Positions 45,725 to 56,100 of a DNA stretch of 64,000 bases are shown here, piece by piece; position 1 is the first letter of the stretch; every line of letters begins with the position of its first letter. The translations under genes and the position numbers were made by a program. The stretch comes from Molanna angustata (lineage: Eukaryota > Arthropoda > Insecta > Trichoptera > Molannidae), in contig OY754972.1 in NCBI GenBank assembly GCA_963576475.1, forward strand, positions 14,925,572-14,989,571, read 5' to 3'. The notes beneath the pieces are model-generated. The model was given only the letters and a program-made list of their open reading frames with translations, was not told where the DNA came from and did no database searches.

Positions 45725-46347
45725 ATTTTGCAAATTAAGATACGTTTTCATTCAGGTAGACAATATGTGTTTTAGACATTTACGTTGGTAGAATTTTCTG
45801 CGCGTGTAGCTATGGTACCTACCTCATGTATTCAATCACAGCTTACGTGAATACTTAATATAAATCGATGAATTCACACACCATAAGGCATTGCTTTTTT
45901 TTTTACTTCAAGGACGTTGTATTTAATAAAATAATAAAAAAATATAAAGTATTAATTAAGTGTCGAATTTCGTTTGAGAATTCTGGTACCATTTAATTTA
46001 AGTACGTTGACCTAGATTATAATATATAAGTGAAAACGTACGCGTATCATGAATTTATTAGTGGGTAGCACATGTAATTGTTTAATAAATGATAAGGTTA
46101 ATACAACATTAAATACGCCCTTGAAACTAAATAATACATATTTATATTTATTACTCGGCAAAAACGTGGTATATACAAATGAAAAAAAAGTTTTAATGAA
46201 GGGAAAGTTCAAAAATACACAAGTTGTATTTTTTTTGTATGAAAATATTATTATTTATACTTCGTAAATCTGTTTTAATTTTTGCGTAGCTCTGAAATTA
46301 TTTTGATCACTATCTATTAACTCAATGATTGTGCTTTTTTCTGACTT
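45725..46347. other. AT-rich DNA without recognisable genes
   Basis: A 72-codon plus frame at 46049-46267 has no recognisable motif and overlaps a frame on the other strand. Confidence 0.4.
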
Positions 46348-47050
46348 GTTTTTACTCCTCACTAACCCATGAGGGTAGTAGGGAGTTATGAATTCGCAAA
46401 TTTCAAGGCTACATTTTATTGCAGATTATCAACTTGTATCATGTTGAGATTGTATTCTGAAAGTTTCATCACAATGTATCTGCATGTGTGCTGTATACTA
46501 TGTGCTTAGTACGGGGCGTGTTCATTCTACTTTATCGATTATTGACTTAAGAACTCATTCGATTCTTTCAAATTTCACAATTTTGTTTATCTGATACTCG
46601 CTTATACACCATTAGATTTTGAAGGATATCTGATCAGCGTATGTAATCAGCGCAATATGTTTATCTGATCAGCGTATGTAATCAGCGCAATATGTTTATC
46701 TGATCAGCGTACCTATGTAATCAGCGCAATATGTTTATCTGATCAGTGTATGTAATCAGCGCAATATGTTAAACTGCCAAATATTTCAATGTGACCCCAA
46801 GCTCGGGAAACCTAAAATTTGATATTTTTATTTTCAAATTGCTAAAAAGACACACTTCTTTCATAAAATGGCATTGAATAACTATTAAGTTTTATTAATA
46901 AAATATTTAAATCAAAAATAATTCAACAAACTCATTTCATGAAAATGATGAAAATTTTCCATACTATATTTGAATACTAAACGAATGATACAGGACTTTG
47001 TTGAGTTACTTGGAAGGTGAGGAGTGGCCACAACCCACACGTTTTCCAAG
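46348..47050 (+). repeat. Family S repeat, short subfamily
   Basis: Starts TTTTTACTCCTCACTAACCC with GAATTCGCAAATTTC after it, and ends GGTGAGGAGTGGCCACAACC followed by CACACGTTTT. The tract TTTAGTGT expected between GGAG and TGGCC is deleted. The interior matches 15776-16318. It holds a 35 bp minisatellite at 46628-46770. Confidence 0.8.
46628..46770. repeat. 35 bp minisatellite, 4 copies, inside family S
   Basis: Units start with ATCTGATCAGCG (or GTG) at 46628, 46663, 46698 and 46737 and contain ATGTAATCAGCGCAATATGTT. The third unit has a 4 base insert (ACCT). The related copy at 15776-16318 has a single ACCTGATCGG in this position, so the expansion is local. Confidence 0.93.
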
Positions 47051-48240
47051 TGTGTGTTTTGCATTTATTTTTTTTCTTTATTTTTTGAAAAGGTTGTTAT
47101 TATATTACTTGTACTGAATTGGATTGGGGCTTTACGTTGCCGGGGATAGTCTGTCAGTTGTGCTCAAATGTTTATATAACTACATTTAAAAGGTTAAAAA
47201 TATTATATTTATTGGTGAAAAAAAAAAGTAATACTTACATACTATAACAGATGTACACTTTTCATTTATCATTATATTTTTAAAGGATTAAAATTTTACA
47301 GTATGCTTAAAACGATTACGATCTATTTTGATGAAGAGTCTATAGTAGGCTAAATAGTTTATTTTGAAAATATTTTCCACAGTAGGTACACCCAAATGCT
47401 GCGTCTTTGAAATAAAGAATATTTTATTTTTACATATTTATTCTATTGCGTGATTTTTTTGAAAATTGAATTTGTTCAATACGTTCCTTTAAAAATTAGT
47501 TTTCATAAAACCCTTTTTTATTTTTATATTCTAAGTTTTAAAATACTACAAGGTATGAATAGATTTTTACTTCAATCGAAAGAGGATATGCAAATCTAAT
47601 GGCTGAGTTTTTTCATATTTAAAAATGACTCTTAATTTTACCAATATATTACATATCACATGTTTGGTGTTATACTGTATTTTTTTCTTGCTTCATACAT
47701 TAGAAGGTAATTTAGTTTGCATATAATTTGTGTACATCCATATTCCCTAAGTATACAATCGTGTCTTATTGTTTTCGTCGATTCACTTTTGTATTCGTAT
47801 GTATATACTCAATTAAAATCATATGAAGTAAGTAGTTATTTTTCATTCTTGAACAACTCCGACTGTGTTTATGTTAATGGTTTAGATAAAAAATTGAACA
47901 CCTGCCAAAAATACGAAATACTAATGACCAATCCAATGCAACATAATTAATTGCTGCAATGCACAAAGTAATACAACAATTTGTTAAAAGTCTTCTATTT
48001 GTTTCCACTTGGTTTCGGCTTGGTAGCACGAAAGTAGATACGTGTATTTTGTGTTCGTTTTAATTTTATTGTGTTCATTTTAAGTTCTCCCTAAGCTTAC
48101 TTTTGTTCATGAATAAAACGCCTCAAAATTCCGTTCATGTTACGGTGATGTATTTTACATTTTCAAAATTATATCTGTGAGGAAAGCATTATGAAAAGAT
48201 TTACAATATTATTTTCTAAATATTGTGAAAGCATTATGAA
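47051..48240. other. 1.2 kb AT-rich region without recognisable genes
   Basis: A 77-codon plus frame (47717-47950) lacks any known motif. GAAAGCATTATGAAA occurs twice at 48182-48240. Confidence 0.4.
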
Positions 48241-48252
48241 ATTATATACAAT

Positions 48253-48440
48253 ACTAGCAGACCCGACCAGACGTTGTTCTGCCACATATTGCATTTTATA
48301 TAGACCTCATTTTACGTATTGTTCTGTTATATACCGCCTTTTATGTAGATCGCATTTTAAGCCTATAGAATATATGTACCTCATTTTATGTATTTCTCAT
48401 TTTTTTTTCATTTCTAGATGCATAAAAATAAATAGATTTG
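48253..48440 (+). repeat. Repeat end with AGCAGACCCGACCAGACGTT motif
   Basis: ACTAGCAGACCCGACCAGACGTTGTTCTG resembles a phrase I recall from many arthropod interspersed repeats. It is followed by three loose repeats of a TTGTTCTG..TATA..CATTTTA / CTCATTTTA phrase. The element class is not known to me; the identification is from memory. Confidence 0.35.
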
Positions 48441-48539
48441 ATCACATCGCCATCTATAGAAAGATTACACATCTTAAAATGAATAAAGACCCTTTTTTCC
48501 GATAAAAAAACTCTTGGCGGGGTGTAGGGAAGCCATCAC

Positions 48540-48985
48540 ATGCCACGGCTTTCTATTCATCATCCTTTACTGTCCATGTGTCCATGCTGCCCGGTTATGG
48601 AAAAACTTGGCCTTTGACATTAGAACTGACCAACGTTAGCAACCTTCAAACTAGATCCAAAGCGCGCGCTTCTACTTTCTATTTCTTAACCAACATACTT
48701 CCCTTTATTTCCCTCTTTTTTTCCCTTCCCTCCCATAGTGTTGTCACAGGTTTCATCTAAGATTTGTTTAATTGTCATTTATGTACATATTTTTATTCTT
48801 CTTATTTTTTTGTCTTAAAATGTAATTGGTTTATAGTTTTATGTAGGTTTTCTTTTTTTGTACATGTACCATTTTTCACTCATAATTGTTACAGATGTTT
48901 GTATGGATGAAATTGCCACTAGGCAATAAGTCAGCCATTTGTTCTAGCTGATAAGTTATGTACAATAAAGTGTTAAAATAAATAA
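48540..48985 (+). repeat. LINE 3' end with (AAATA)n tail
   Basis: A decayed C-terminus (CCCGGTTATGGAAAAACTTGGC, then ATTAGAACTGACC..AGCAACCTTCAAACTAGA; compare LWxNLPLxLRxxxxxxxFK) is followed by a 3' UTR of about 300 bp. The UTR has an ATTGCC/GGCAAT stem around ACTA (48912-48927), an AATAAA signal and an AAATAAATAAAT tail. Confidence 0.55.
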
Positions 48986-49930
48986 ATAAATATAATTCTT
49001 AGTTATTTATATTTTTGGAGGAGAAATGCAATAAAAATATTAAAAAAAAAATATTATCTCGAAAACAACCTCAACTATCGGGTCCAAAACTATCGTTTCT
49101 TTCAATCCACAACCAACCATAATATAAAAATCTAGAAAATTTCCATTTGGTAAAGTATTAGTTATTTAATACATGGTAGCAGTCGTGCCTAGTGAATTTC
49201 TATGATAATATCATAGTTCCCTGTTTTCTTCCGCTACTATGCCATCAACTCTGATATTTAAAATAAATTATTTATATTTCTCGTTCCGCGGAATTCAACG
49301 TAAATATTTATGATGTCTCAGACAAGCGAACAGGTTTGTTTATATAGATTCCCGCAAATATATTGCGAGTAGGTATCTTTTAGTAATAAAATTTTCTTTA
49401 AAGCTTGGCGCAGGTACGTACTTTCTCACAAAAACGGGGCATAAGTAATATGCTGTCACCGTATCGTTAGCGTTTAGGCTTTTTAATTTAAATAAATTAC
49501 ACAACCATGTATACGTTATTATGTATTACTTACCCACATAGCCTGTGTGAACATATTTACCTACTATATATTAGAAGCGTGCCATGAAAAAAATAATCAC
49601 AAGTAGGTATATGTAGGTTGAAATATTACTTTTTTTGTAACAAGTAAATACCCACCAACCCGCCCGGTAATTAAATATATCATTTTGACTAACAGAAAAG
49701 GAACTTACATCCTCATTAGATTTTGTAACAATTAAAATAATGTAGAAATACAGATTAATATCCATGATTCTATCTTTAGTATATACCTACATTTGGTATA
49801 AAAGTGTATGTTCTATTTATAAATGAAGGTAACAATACTATATCAGATCACCGAAATGAAGAAAGAATTTGGGTAATTTAGGAAGTAAAAGAAAACAAAT
49901 TGAATATTATTTGAAAAATACGTTATTTTT
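48986..49930. other. AT-rich DNA without recognisable genes
   Basis: Nothing supported on either strand. Confidence 0.4.
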
Positions 49931-49932
49931 AT

Positions 49933-49997
49933 AAATTTCTGAAATATTTGTTCAGATTAAACTGAACGAAATTTCTGAAATATTTGTTCAGATTAAA
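49933..49997. repeat. 36 bp direct duplication
   Basis: AAATTTCTGAAATATTTGTT and CAGATTAAA occur twice, 36 bases apart, just before the RTE relic. Confidence 0.85.
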
Positions 49998-50275
49998 ACG
50001 ATTCTCTTGATAGTGCTGACCACTATCAAAAGAAGTGCAGTTGCATACTTTGGCCACATATTCCGTGGTTATAAATATGCCCATCTACAGCTTATAGTGT
50101 TGGGAAAGATATAGTATGGGGCGTAAAATAATATCGTGGCTTCAAAATCTCAGGTAGTGGTTTCGGATTCCGGATGCGCCGTAACTATTAAGGTTGGCGT
50201 AAGATCGGGACGAGTTTGGTGTGATTAGTCGCCAACTTCCGTTAGGATCGGCACAAGAAGACATATACTTGGTTG
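49998..50275 (+). pseudogene. RTE-clade C-terminal relic
   Basis: KRSAVAYFGHIFRGYKYAHLQLIVLGKI, then after a frame change GRKIISWLQNLR, stop, WFRIPDAP, stop, LLRLA, stop, DRDEFGVISRQLP. The spacing matches the FGHIxRG...GRKxxSWLxNLRxW...LxRxAxDR ending of RTE elements. Three in-frame stops. Confidence 0.72.
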
Positions 50276-50317
50276 GCCAAATATACGATATCGTCGTAAC
50301 GTTCAGCTACTGCCTAT

Positions 50318-51030
50318 TTGAACCATAACGTCGTTTCCCTGTCTAATCACGGCCAACCCCTTCTATCTGCTGAACGTTCCACACTAGCTATACCCATTAA
50401 CAATACAGAAGTTTTCAACTCTTCTTTTCAAGAACAATCAGCTAGACTATGGGATGGCCCAAGTGATAAGCTAACGTCATCACAATCCATACAAATATTT
50501 CAAGGTAAACTAAAAAACTTTATAGTATGTCAAATATTTTCTGAATATTCCTTCTATATCCTTCCGTACCCTCCTACTTTTCCTCATTGCTATGATCAGT
50601 GTTATTAGTTTTTATTCTCTCATTGTTTTTTTAATTTATTTATTTATTTAAAAAAATCTATATTTTATACTTTTAGCCATGCTTTTTTTTACGAGCGATA
50701 TTTTTAGCCTCGCAATCATAGAGTGAAGTAACTAAGAATTTATTTGTGTGGGTGTGTATGAATAAATGTGTGTATGTATATAGTTATCTTAGTACATTTT
50801 TGATTTATTTCGTTTTTTGTTTTGGAACATTTTTCTACTAACAGTGTAATATATCAGCTACTGGGGGCATGTCTTCCTGCAACATAGCTGAGCATGGTCC
50901 TTTTGAGTAGGAAAAGATGTTATTATTTTTCATTTGTAGACATATTTCTCTTGTATTTGTGTTTAAACTTTTTTTTTGTCTGAATAATTGTTTCATTATT
51001 TATTATTTTTATTTGTTTATTTCTCCGTAA
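50318..51030 (+). pseudogene. CR1/jockey-like LINE 3' end
   Basis: A 96-codon open frame contains NTEVFNSSFQEQSARLWDGPSDKLTSSQSIQIFQGKLKNFI, equivalent to the SARLWNxLPxxIxxSxSxxxFKxxLK ending of these polymerases. It is followed by a 3' UTR with a TCAGCTA/TAGCTGA hairpin (50854-50891). The catalytic domain is absent. A UTR of the same kind lies at 31105-31240. Confidence 0.7.
50854..50891 (+). other. LINE 3' UTR hairpin
   Basis: A 7 bp stem TCAGCTA/TAGCTGA with a 24 base loop; stem sequence and 38 base span are the same in the diverged copy at 31199-31236. Confidence 0.6.
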
Positions 51031-51136
51031 ATACCTACATATGTTCTATTGTAACAATTTTAAAAAATAGATACTTCACGTTGCTCTGGTTGGTTTGAGA
51101 AAACTGCCTTATGGCATAAACCCGTCTTTGTGCACT

Positions 51137-51755
51137 TATAGTATATAAATACATACATACATACATACATACCATCACGCCATGTCCCTTACGGGGTAAG
51201 CAGAGAGAACCGAGCGCCATACTTCTCTATTTTTGCACACATTTCTGGCTTCCTTTGCATCCATGCATCGTCTCATACATGCTCGTCGATTGTTCAAACT
51301 TTTTATGTTTCCTTCTTTCAAAATATCATTCACATGGTCATGCCATCCCTTTCTGGGGCGACCTCTGCTATTCACTCCATCTCTAGCACCCATGTATATT
51401 TTTTTGGTCAGTCGTTCATCGTTCATTCTTTCTATATGTCCAAACCACCTTAAAGCATTCACTTTCATTTTACATATAATATCCTTCTTTAACTTGCATT
51501 CTCTCCTTATGTCCTCATTTTTTATTCTATCATATATCGTTCTATTACATACTCTTCTTAGTGATCTCATTTCTACAGCATTTATTCTACTTTCATGTGT
51601 TCTTTGCCAGGTCCATGTTTCACTTGCATACGTCAAAGTAGGCACCACAATTGCATTGTGTATTGCAATTTTGGCTTCCTTTGAGATGCTTGGGTCGGAC
51701 ATTACTCGTCTAAGTGCTCCGTTTATTCTATTCCCTGCCATATAGTATATAAATA
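51137..51755. repeat. Target-site duplication pair around a truncated RTE
   Basis: TATAGTATATAAATA occurs exactly at 51137-51151 and 51741-51755, directly abutting the two ends of the RTE insertion. Length and position fit target-primed reverse transcription. Confidence 0.93.
51152..51740 (-). mobile_element. 5'-truncated RTE insertion, (TATG)n-tailed family
   Basis: 589 bp with a 188-codon open frame on the minus strand (51175-51741). It reads RINGALRRVMSDPSISKEAKIAIHNAIVVPTLTYASETWTW, INAVEMRSLRRVCNRTIYDRI, KMKVNALRWFGHIERMNDERLTKKIY and SRGRPRKGWHDHVNDILKEGN. It ends in REVWRSVLSAYPVRDMA, with the stop next to GGGACATGGCGTGATGG and a (TATG)n tail. Only the post-RT C-terminus is present; the first Met partly uses target-site bases, so this is not a functional gene. 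The frame is intact and the target-site duplications are perfect, making it one of the youngest insertions here. Confidence 0.92.
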
Positions 51756-52175
51756 AATAAATAAATAATAATAAGAAGATTGATTATTTATTTGAACTAA
51801 ATAACAATATCATACAAAAAAGAACTTATAAATCCACTATTTTTTAATGTAAAATTTACTCGTTAATAATGAAATCACGCTTTTAGCTTTCCAATTAGAT
51901 ATCTACATAGTTGATACCGAAATATATCAGGCGAAATTAGTTTTAATTTGCAAGTTGATGTGTGTTGAGTATGACAGAGTAATGTATTTAGTTATTTTTG
52001 GATTCACGTGGGTCGAATAAGAGAAGGTATATTTTGTTTTATTATAAAAAGGCAATTCTATTTTAGTTTTCACTATATTTTTATTAATCACACCAACGAA
52101 TTTTGGTGTATTAAGTGCCTTACTAATTTAGAAATGTTATTTTAAATACAATTTATGACAGAATATTTATATCCT
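51756..52175. other. AT-rich spacer
   Basis: A (AAAT)n run at 51751-51770 extends the right target-site copy. Nothing else recognised. Confidence 0.4.
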
Positions 52176-52361
52176 GGGGGGCGAGTCTGGTCGACCGGCG
52201 ATATCAAAACCATCCATGTTTACCCATATCATAGATAGAATTATCATATGGATTTCTATTATATTTTAGATATTATAGAACTCCATATTATGATAATTAT
52301 ATTCATGATATGGGTAAACATGGATGGTATTGATTCCGCCGGTTGACCAGACTCGCCCCCT
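52176..52361. mobile_element. Palindromic MITE, diverged subfamily
   Basis: GGGGGGCGAGTCTGGTCGACCGGCG at the left pairs with CGCCGGTTGACCAGACTCGCCCCC at the right; pairing runs on through CCATCCATGTTTACCCATAT and its complement. Same architecture as 31685-31859, with G/A changes matched in both arms. Confidence 0.87.
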
Positions 52362-52407
52362 GGACTCTTTAACTAACATCTTAATGTGGTTTTTAAGCAT
52401 TATACAG

Positions 52408-52483
52408 AGGGGGCAAGTCTGGTAAACTGGCGAAATTAAAATCATCCATGTTTACTGTTTATCCATATCATGGAGTTATCAAG
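52408..52483. mobile_element. Half copy of the palindromic MITE
   Basis: GGGGGCAAGTCTGGTAAACTGGCGAAAT...ATCATCCATGTTTACTG..CATATCATGG is one arm only. It lies 47 bp from the full copy. Confidence 0.8.
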
Positions 52484-52793
52484 AAGTTAATCGGGAAAGG
52501 ACGGAGAGCATTCTTTATAACGAATATTTGCCACACATAATGATGTAAAGAACTCAGGGATTGTACGGCGTTGGCGGACTAACGTGTTTTCTTTTGTATA
52601 AACTGTCTTTCAGTTTGATTTTTGTTTTAATTTGTAATGCACTTTTTACTCTCCACACTATGGAATAGGGGAGAGTCATGATTTCGCAAAATTTAAGCGT
52701 ATTTTTTTTACATCAATTTCTCAATGGGTATCATGTAGAGAATGCACACTATGAGTTTCGTCGTGATGTGTTTGTGTGTATGGCGTATACGCT

Positions 52794-52821
52794 GTACGCC
52801 GTACGCCGTACGCCGTACGCC
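52794..52821. repeat. Heptamer repeat (GTACGCC)4
   Basis: Four exact copies. The matching place in 17812-18415 has irregular GTACGG/GCGTTCGG units, so this run is variable between family members. Confidence 0.92.
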
Positions 52822-53143
52822 GTAGCATTTATCTTTTTTGTGTCCTCTCTACAGCCCAAACTATAAGTCTGATCGACTTCATATTAACATCATATGTGTA
52901 AAGTGCAAAGACCTAGAGCTGATTAGTTTTCCATAGACAACTTTTGATTTCTTCTCTATGAATTCATCATTTACGTTGTTTTTTTTTTGTGTCCTCTCTG
53001 CAGCCCAAACTATAAGTCCGATTGACTTCATATTGATATCACATGTGTTAAGTCCATAAACTTAGAGCTGATTAGTTTTCCATAGACAACGGTTCATTTT
53101 TTCCCAATGTTTCTTTATGATTTCATCTATTAAAACTGAAAAA

Positions 53144-56100
53144 ATGCTCTCACGACCTGGAAATTAGAGATATTTTAATTTGGTTTCAACTATTTATACA
53201 ACACCAAGAATCTTCATAAAATTGTATTCAAAGTTGGTCAATGTTAAAAGAAAAATATTCAACGGTTTCAAAAATTATATTTTATTTAATGGATATTTGT
53301 ATGAAACTTATATGTAACAAGAGAATTTTTTTATATTTGGCAATGATCAGTTCATTGATTTCATATTGATAGAAGAATATTAATAGCTTGAACTTAGAAC
53401 TGATTAGCTTTTCATAGATATCATATAATTTCTTCATATGATATCACGTGTCAAAATTTTGAAAATGCTCTCGCGTTCTTTAAAACAAAATTTATCTGCT
53501 TTTTTTAAAATATTTCATACAACATAAGCATTCTTCACTATACTGCATTAATAGTTTGTTTATCATAACATAAAAATATACTATCGGAAGAAAATTTATA
53601 TTCCTGGTAGTAACATTTAGTATGAATAAAAATGTAATTAGATAAATTTCTATGTATGGAAACGTGTAGTAATTTGATTTCATGATATAATGTAAAGAGC
53701 TTGAACATAGAACTGATTAGCTTTCCATAAATAACAAAAAAATTCTTCATATGATATCACCTGTCAAAATTTGAAAAATGCTCTCGCGTTCTTTAAAACA
53801 AAATTTATCTGCTTTTTTTAAAATATTTCATACAACATAAGCATTCTTCACTATACTGCATTAATAGTTTGTTTATCTTAACATAAAAATATACTATCTG
53901 AAGAAAATTTATATTCCTGATAGTAACATTTAGTATGAATAATAATGTAATTAGATAAATTTCTATGTATGGAAAAGTTCAGTAATTTGATTTCATGTTA
54001 AAATGTAAAGAGCTTGAACATAGAACTGATTAGCTTTCCATAAATAACAAAAAAAATCTTCATATAATATCACGTGTCAAAATTTTGAAAATGCTCTCGC
54101 GTTCTTTAAAACAAAATTTATCTGCTTTTTTTAAAATATTTCATACAACATAAGCATTCTTCACTATACTGCATTAATATTTTGTTTATCTTAACATAAA
54201 AATATACTATCGGAAGAAAATTTATATTCCTGGTAGTAACATTTAGTATGAATAAAAATGTAATTAGATAAATTTCTTTGTATGGAAAAGTTCAGTAATT
54301 TGATTTCATGTTATAATGTAAAGAGCTTGAACATAGAACTGATTTGCTTTCCATAAATAACAAAAAAAATCTTCATATGATATCACCTGTCAAAATTTGG
54401 AAAATGCTCTCGCGTTCTTTAGAACAAAATTTATCTGCTTTTTTTAAAATATTTCATACAACATAAGCATTCTTCACTATACTGTATTAATAGTTTGTCT
54501 ATCTTAACATAAAAATATACTATCGGAAGAAAATTTATATTCCTGATAGTAACATTTAGTATGAATAATAATGTAATTAGATAAATTTCTATGTATGGAA
54601 AAGTTCAGTAATTTGATTTCATGTTATAATGTAAAGAGCTTGAACATAGAACTGATTAGCTTTCCATAAATAACAAAAAAAATCTTCATATAATATCACG
54701 TGTCAAAATTTTGAAAATGCTCTCGCGTTCTTTAAAACAAAATTTATCTGCTTTTTTTAAAATATTTCATACAACATAAGCATTCTTCACTATACTGCAT
54801 TAATATTTTGTTTATCTTAACATAAAAATATACTATCGGAAGAAAATTTATATTCCTGGTAGTAACATTTAGTATGAATAAAAATGTAATTAGATAAATT
54901 TCTATGTATGGAAAAGTTCAGTAATTTGATTTCATGTTATAATGTAAAGAGCTTGAACATAGAACTGATTAGCTTTCCATAAATAACAAAAAAAATCTTC
55001 ATATAATATCACGTGTCAAAATTTTGAAAATGCTCTCGCGTTCTATAAAACAAAATTTATCTGCTTTTTTTAAAATATTTCATACAACATAAGCATTCTT
55101 CACTATACTGCATTAATATTTTGTTTATCTTAACATAAAAATATACTATCGGAAGAAAATTTATATTCCTGGTAGTAACATTTAGTATGAATAAAAATGT
55201 AATTAGATAAATTTCTATGTATGGAAAAGTTCAGTAATTTGATTTCATGTTATAATGTAAAGAGCTTGAACATAGAACTGATTAGCTTTCCATAAATAAC
55301 AAAAAAAATCTTCATATAATATCACGTGTCAAAATTTTGAAAATGCTCTCGCGTTCTTTAAAACAAAATTTATCTGCTTTTTTTAAAATATTTCATACAA
55401 CATAAGCATTCTTCACTATACTGCATTAATATTTTGTTTATCTTAACATAAAAATATACTATCGGAAGAAAATTTATATTCCTGGTAGTAACATTTAGTA
55501 TGAATAAAAATGTAATTAGATAAATTTCTATGTATGGAAAAGTTCAGTAATTTGATTTCATGTTATAATGTAAAGAGCTTGAACATAGAACTGATTAGCT
55601 TTCCATAAATAACAAAAAAAATCTTCATATGATATCACCTGTCAAAATTTGGAAAATGCTCTCGCGTTCTTTAGAACAAAATTTATCTGCTTTTTTTAAA
55701 ATATTTCATACAACATAAGCATTCTTCACTATACTGCATTAATAGTTTGTTTATCTTAACATAAAAATATACTATCTGAAGAAAATTTATATTCCTGATA
55801 GTAACATTTAGTATGAATAATAATGTAATTAGATAAATTTCTATGTATGGAAAAGTTCAGTAATTTGATTTCATGTTATAATGTAAAGAGCTTGAACATA
55901 GAACTGATTAGCTTTCCATAAATAACAAAAAAAATCTTCATATAATATCACGTGTCAAAATTTTGAAAATGCTCTCGCGTTCTTTAAAACAAAATTTATC
56001 TGCTTTTTTTAAAATATTTCATACAACATAAGCATTCTTCACTATACTGCATTAATATTTTGTTTATCTTAACATAAAAATATACTATCGGAAGAAAATT

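Noticed and set aside
51233..51745. 170-codon plus-strand frame
   Set aside because: It is antisense to the RTE C-terminal frame, which matches the known family; the plus frame has no recognisable motif.
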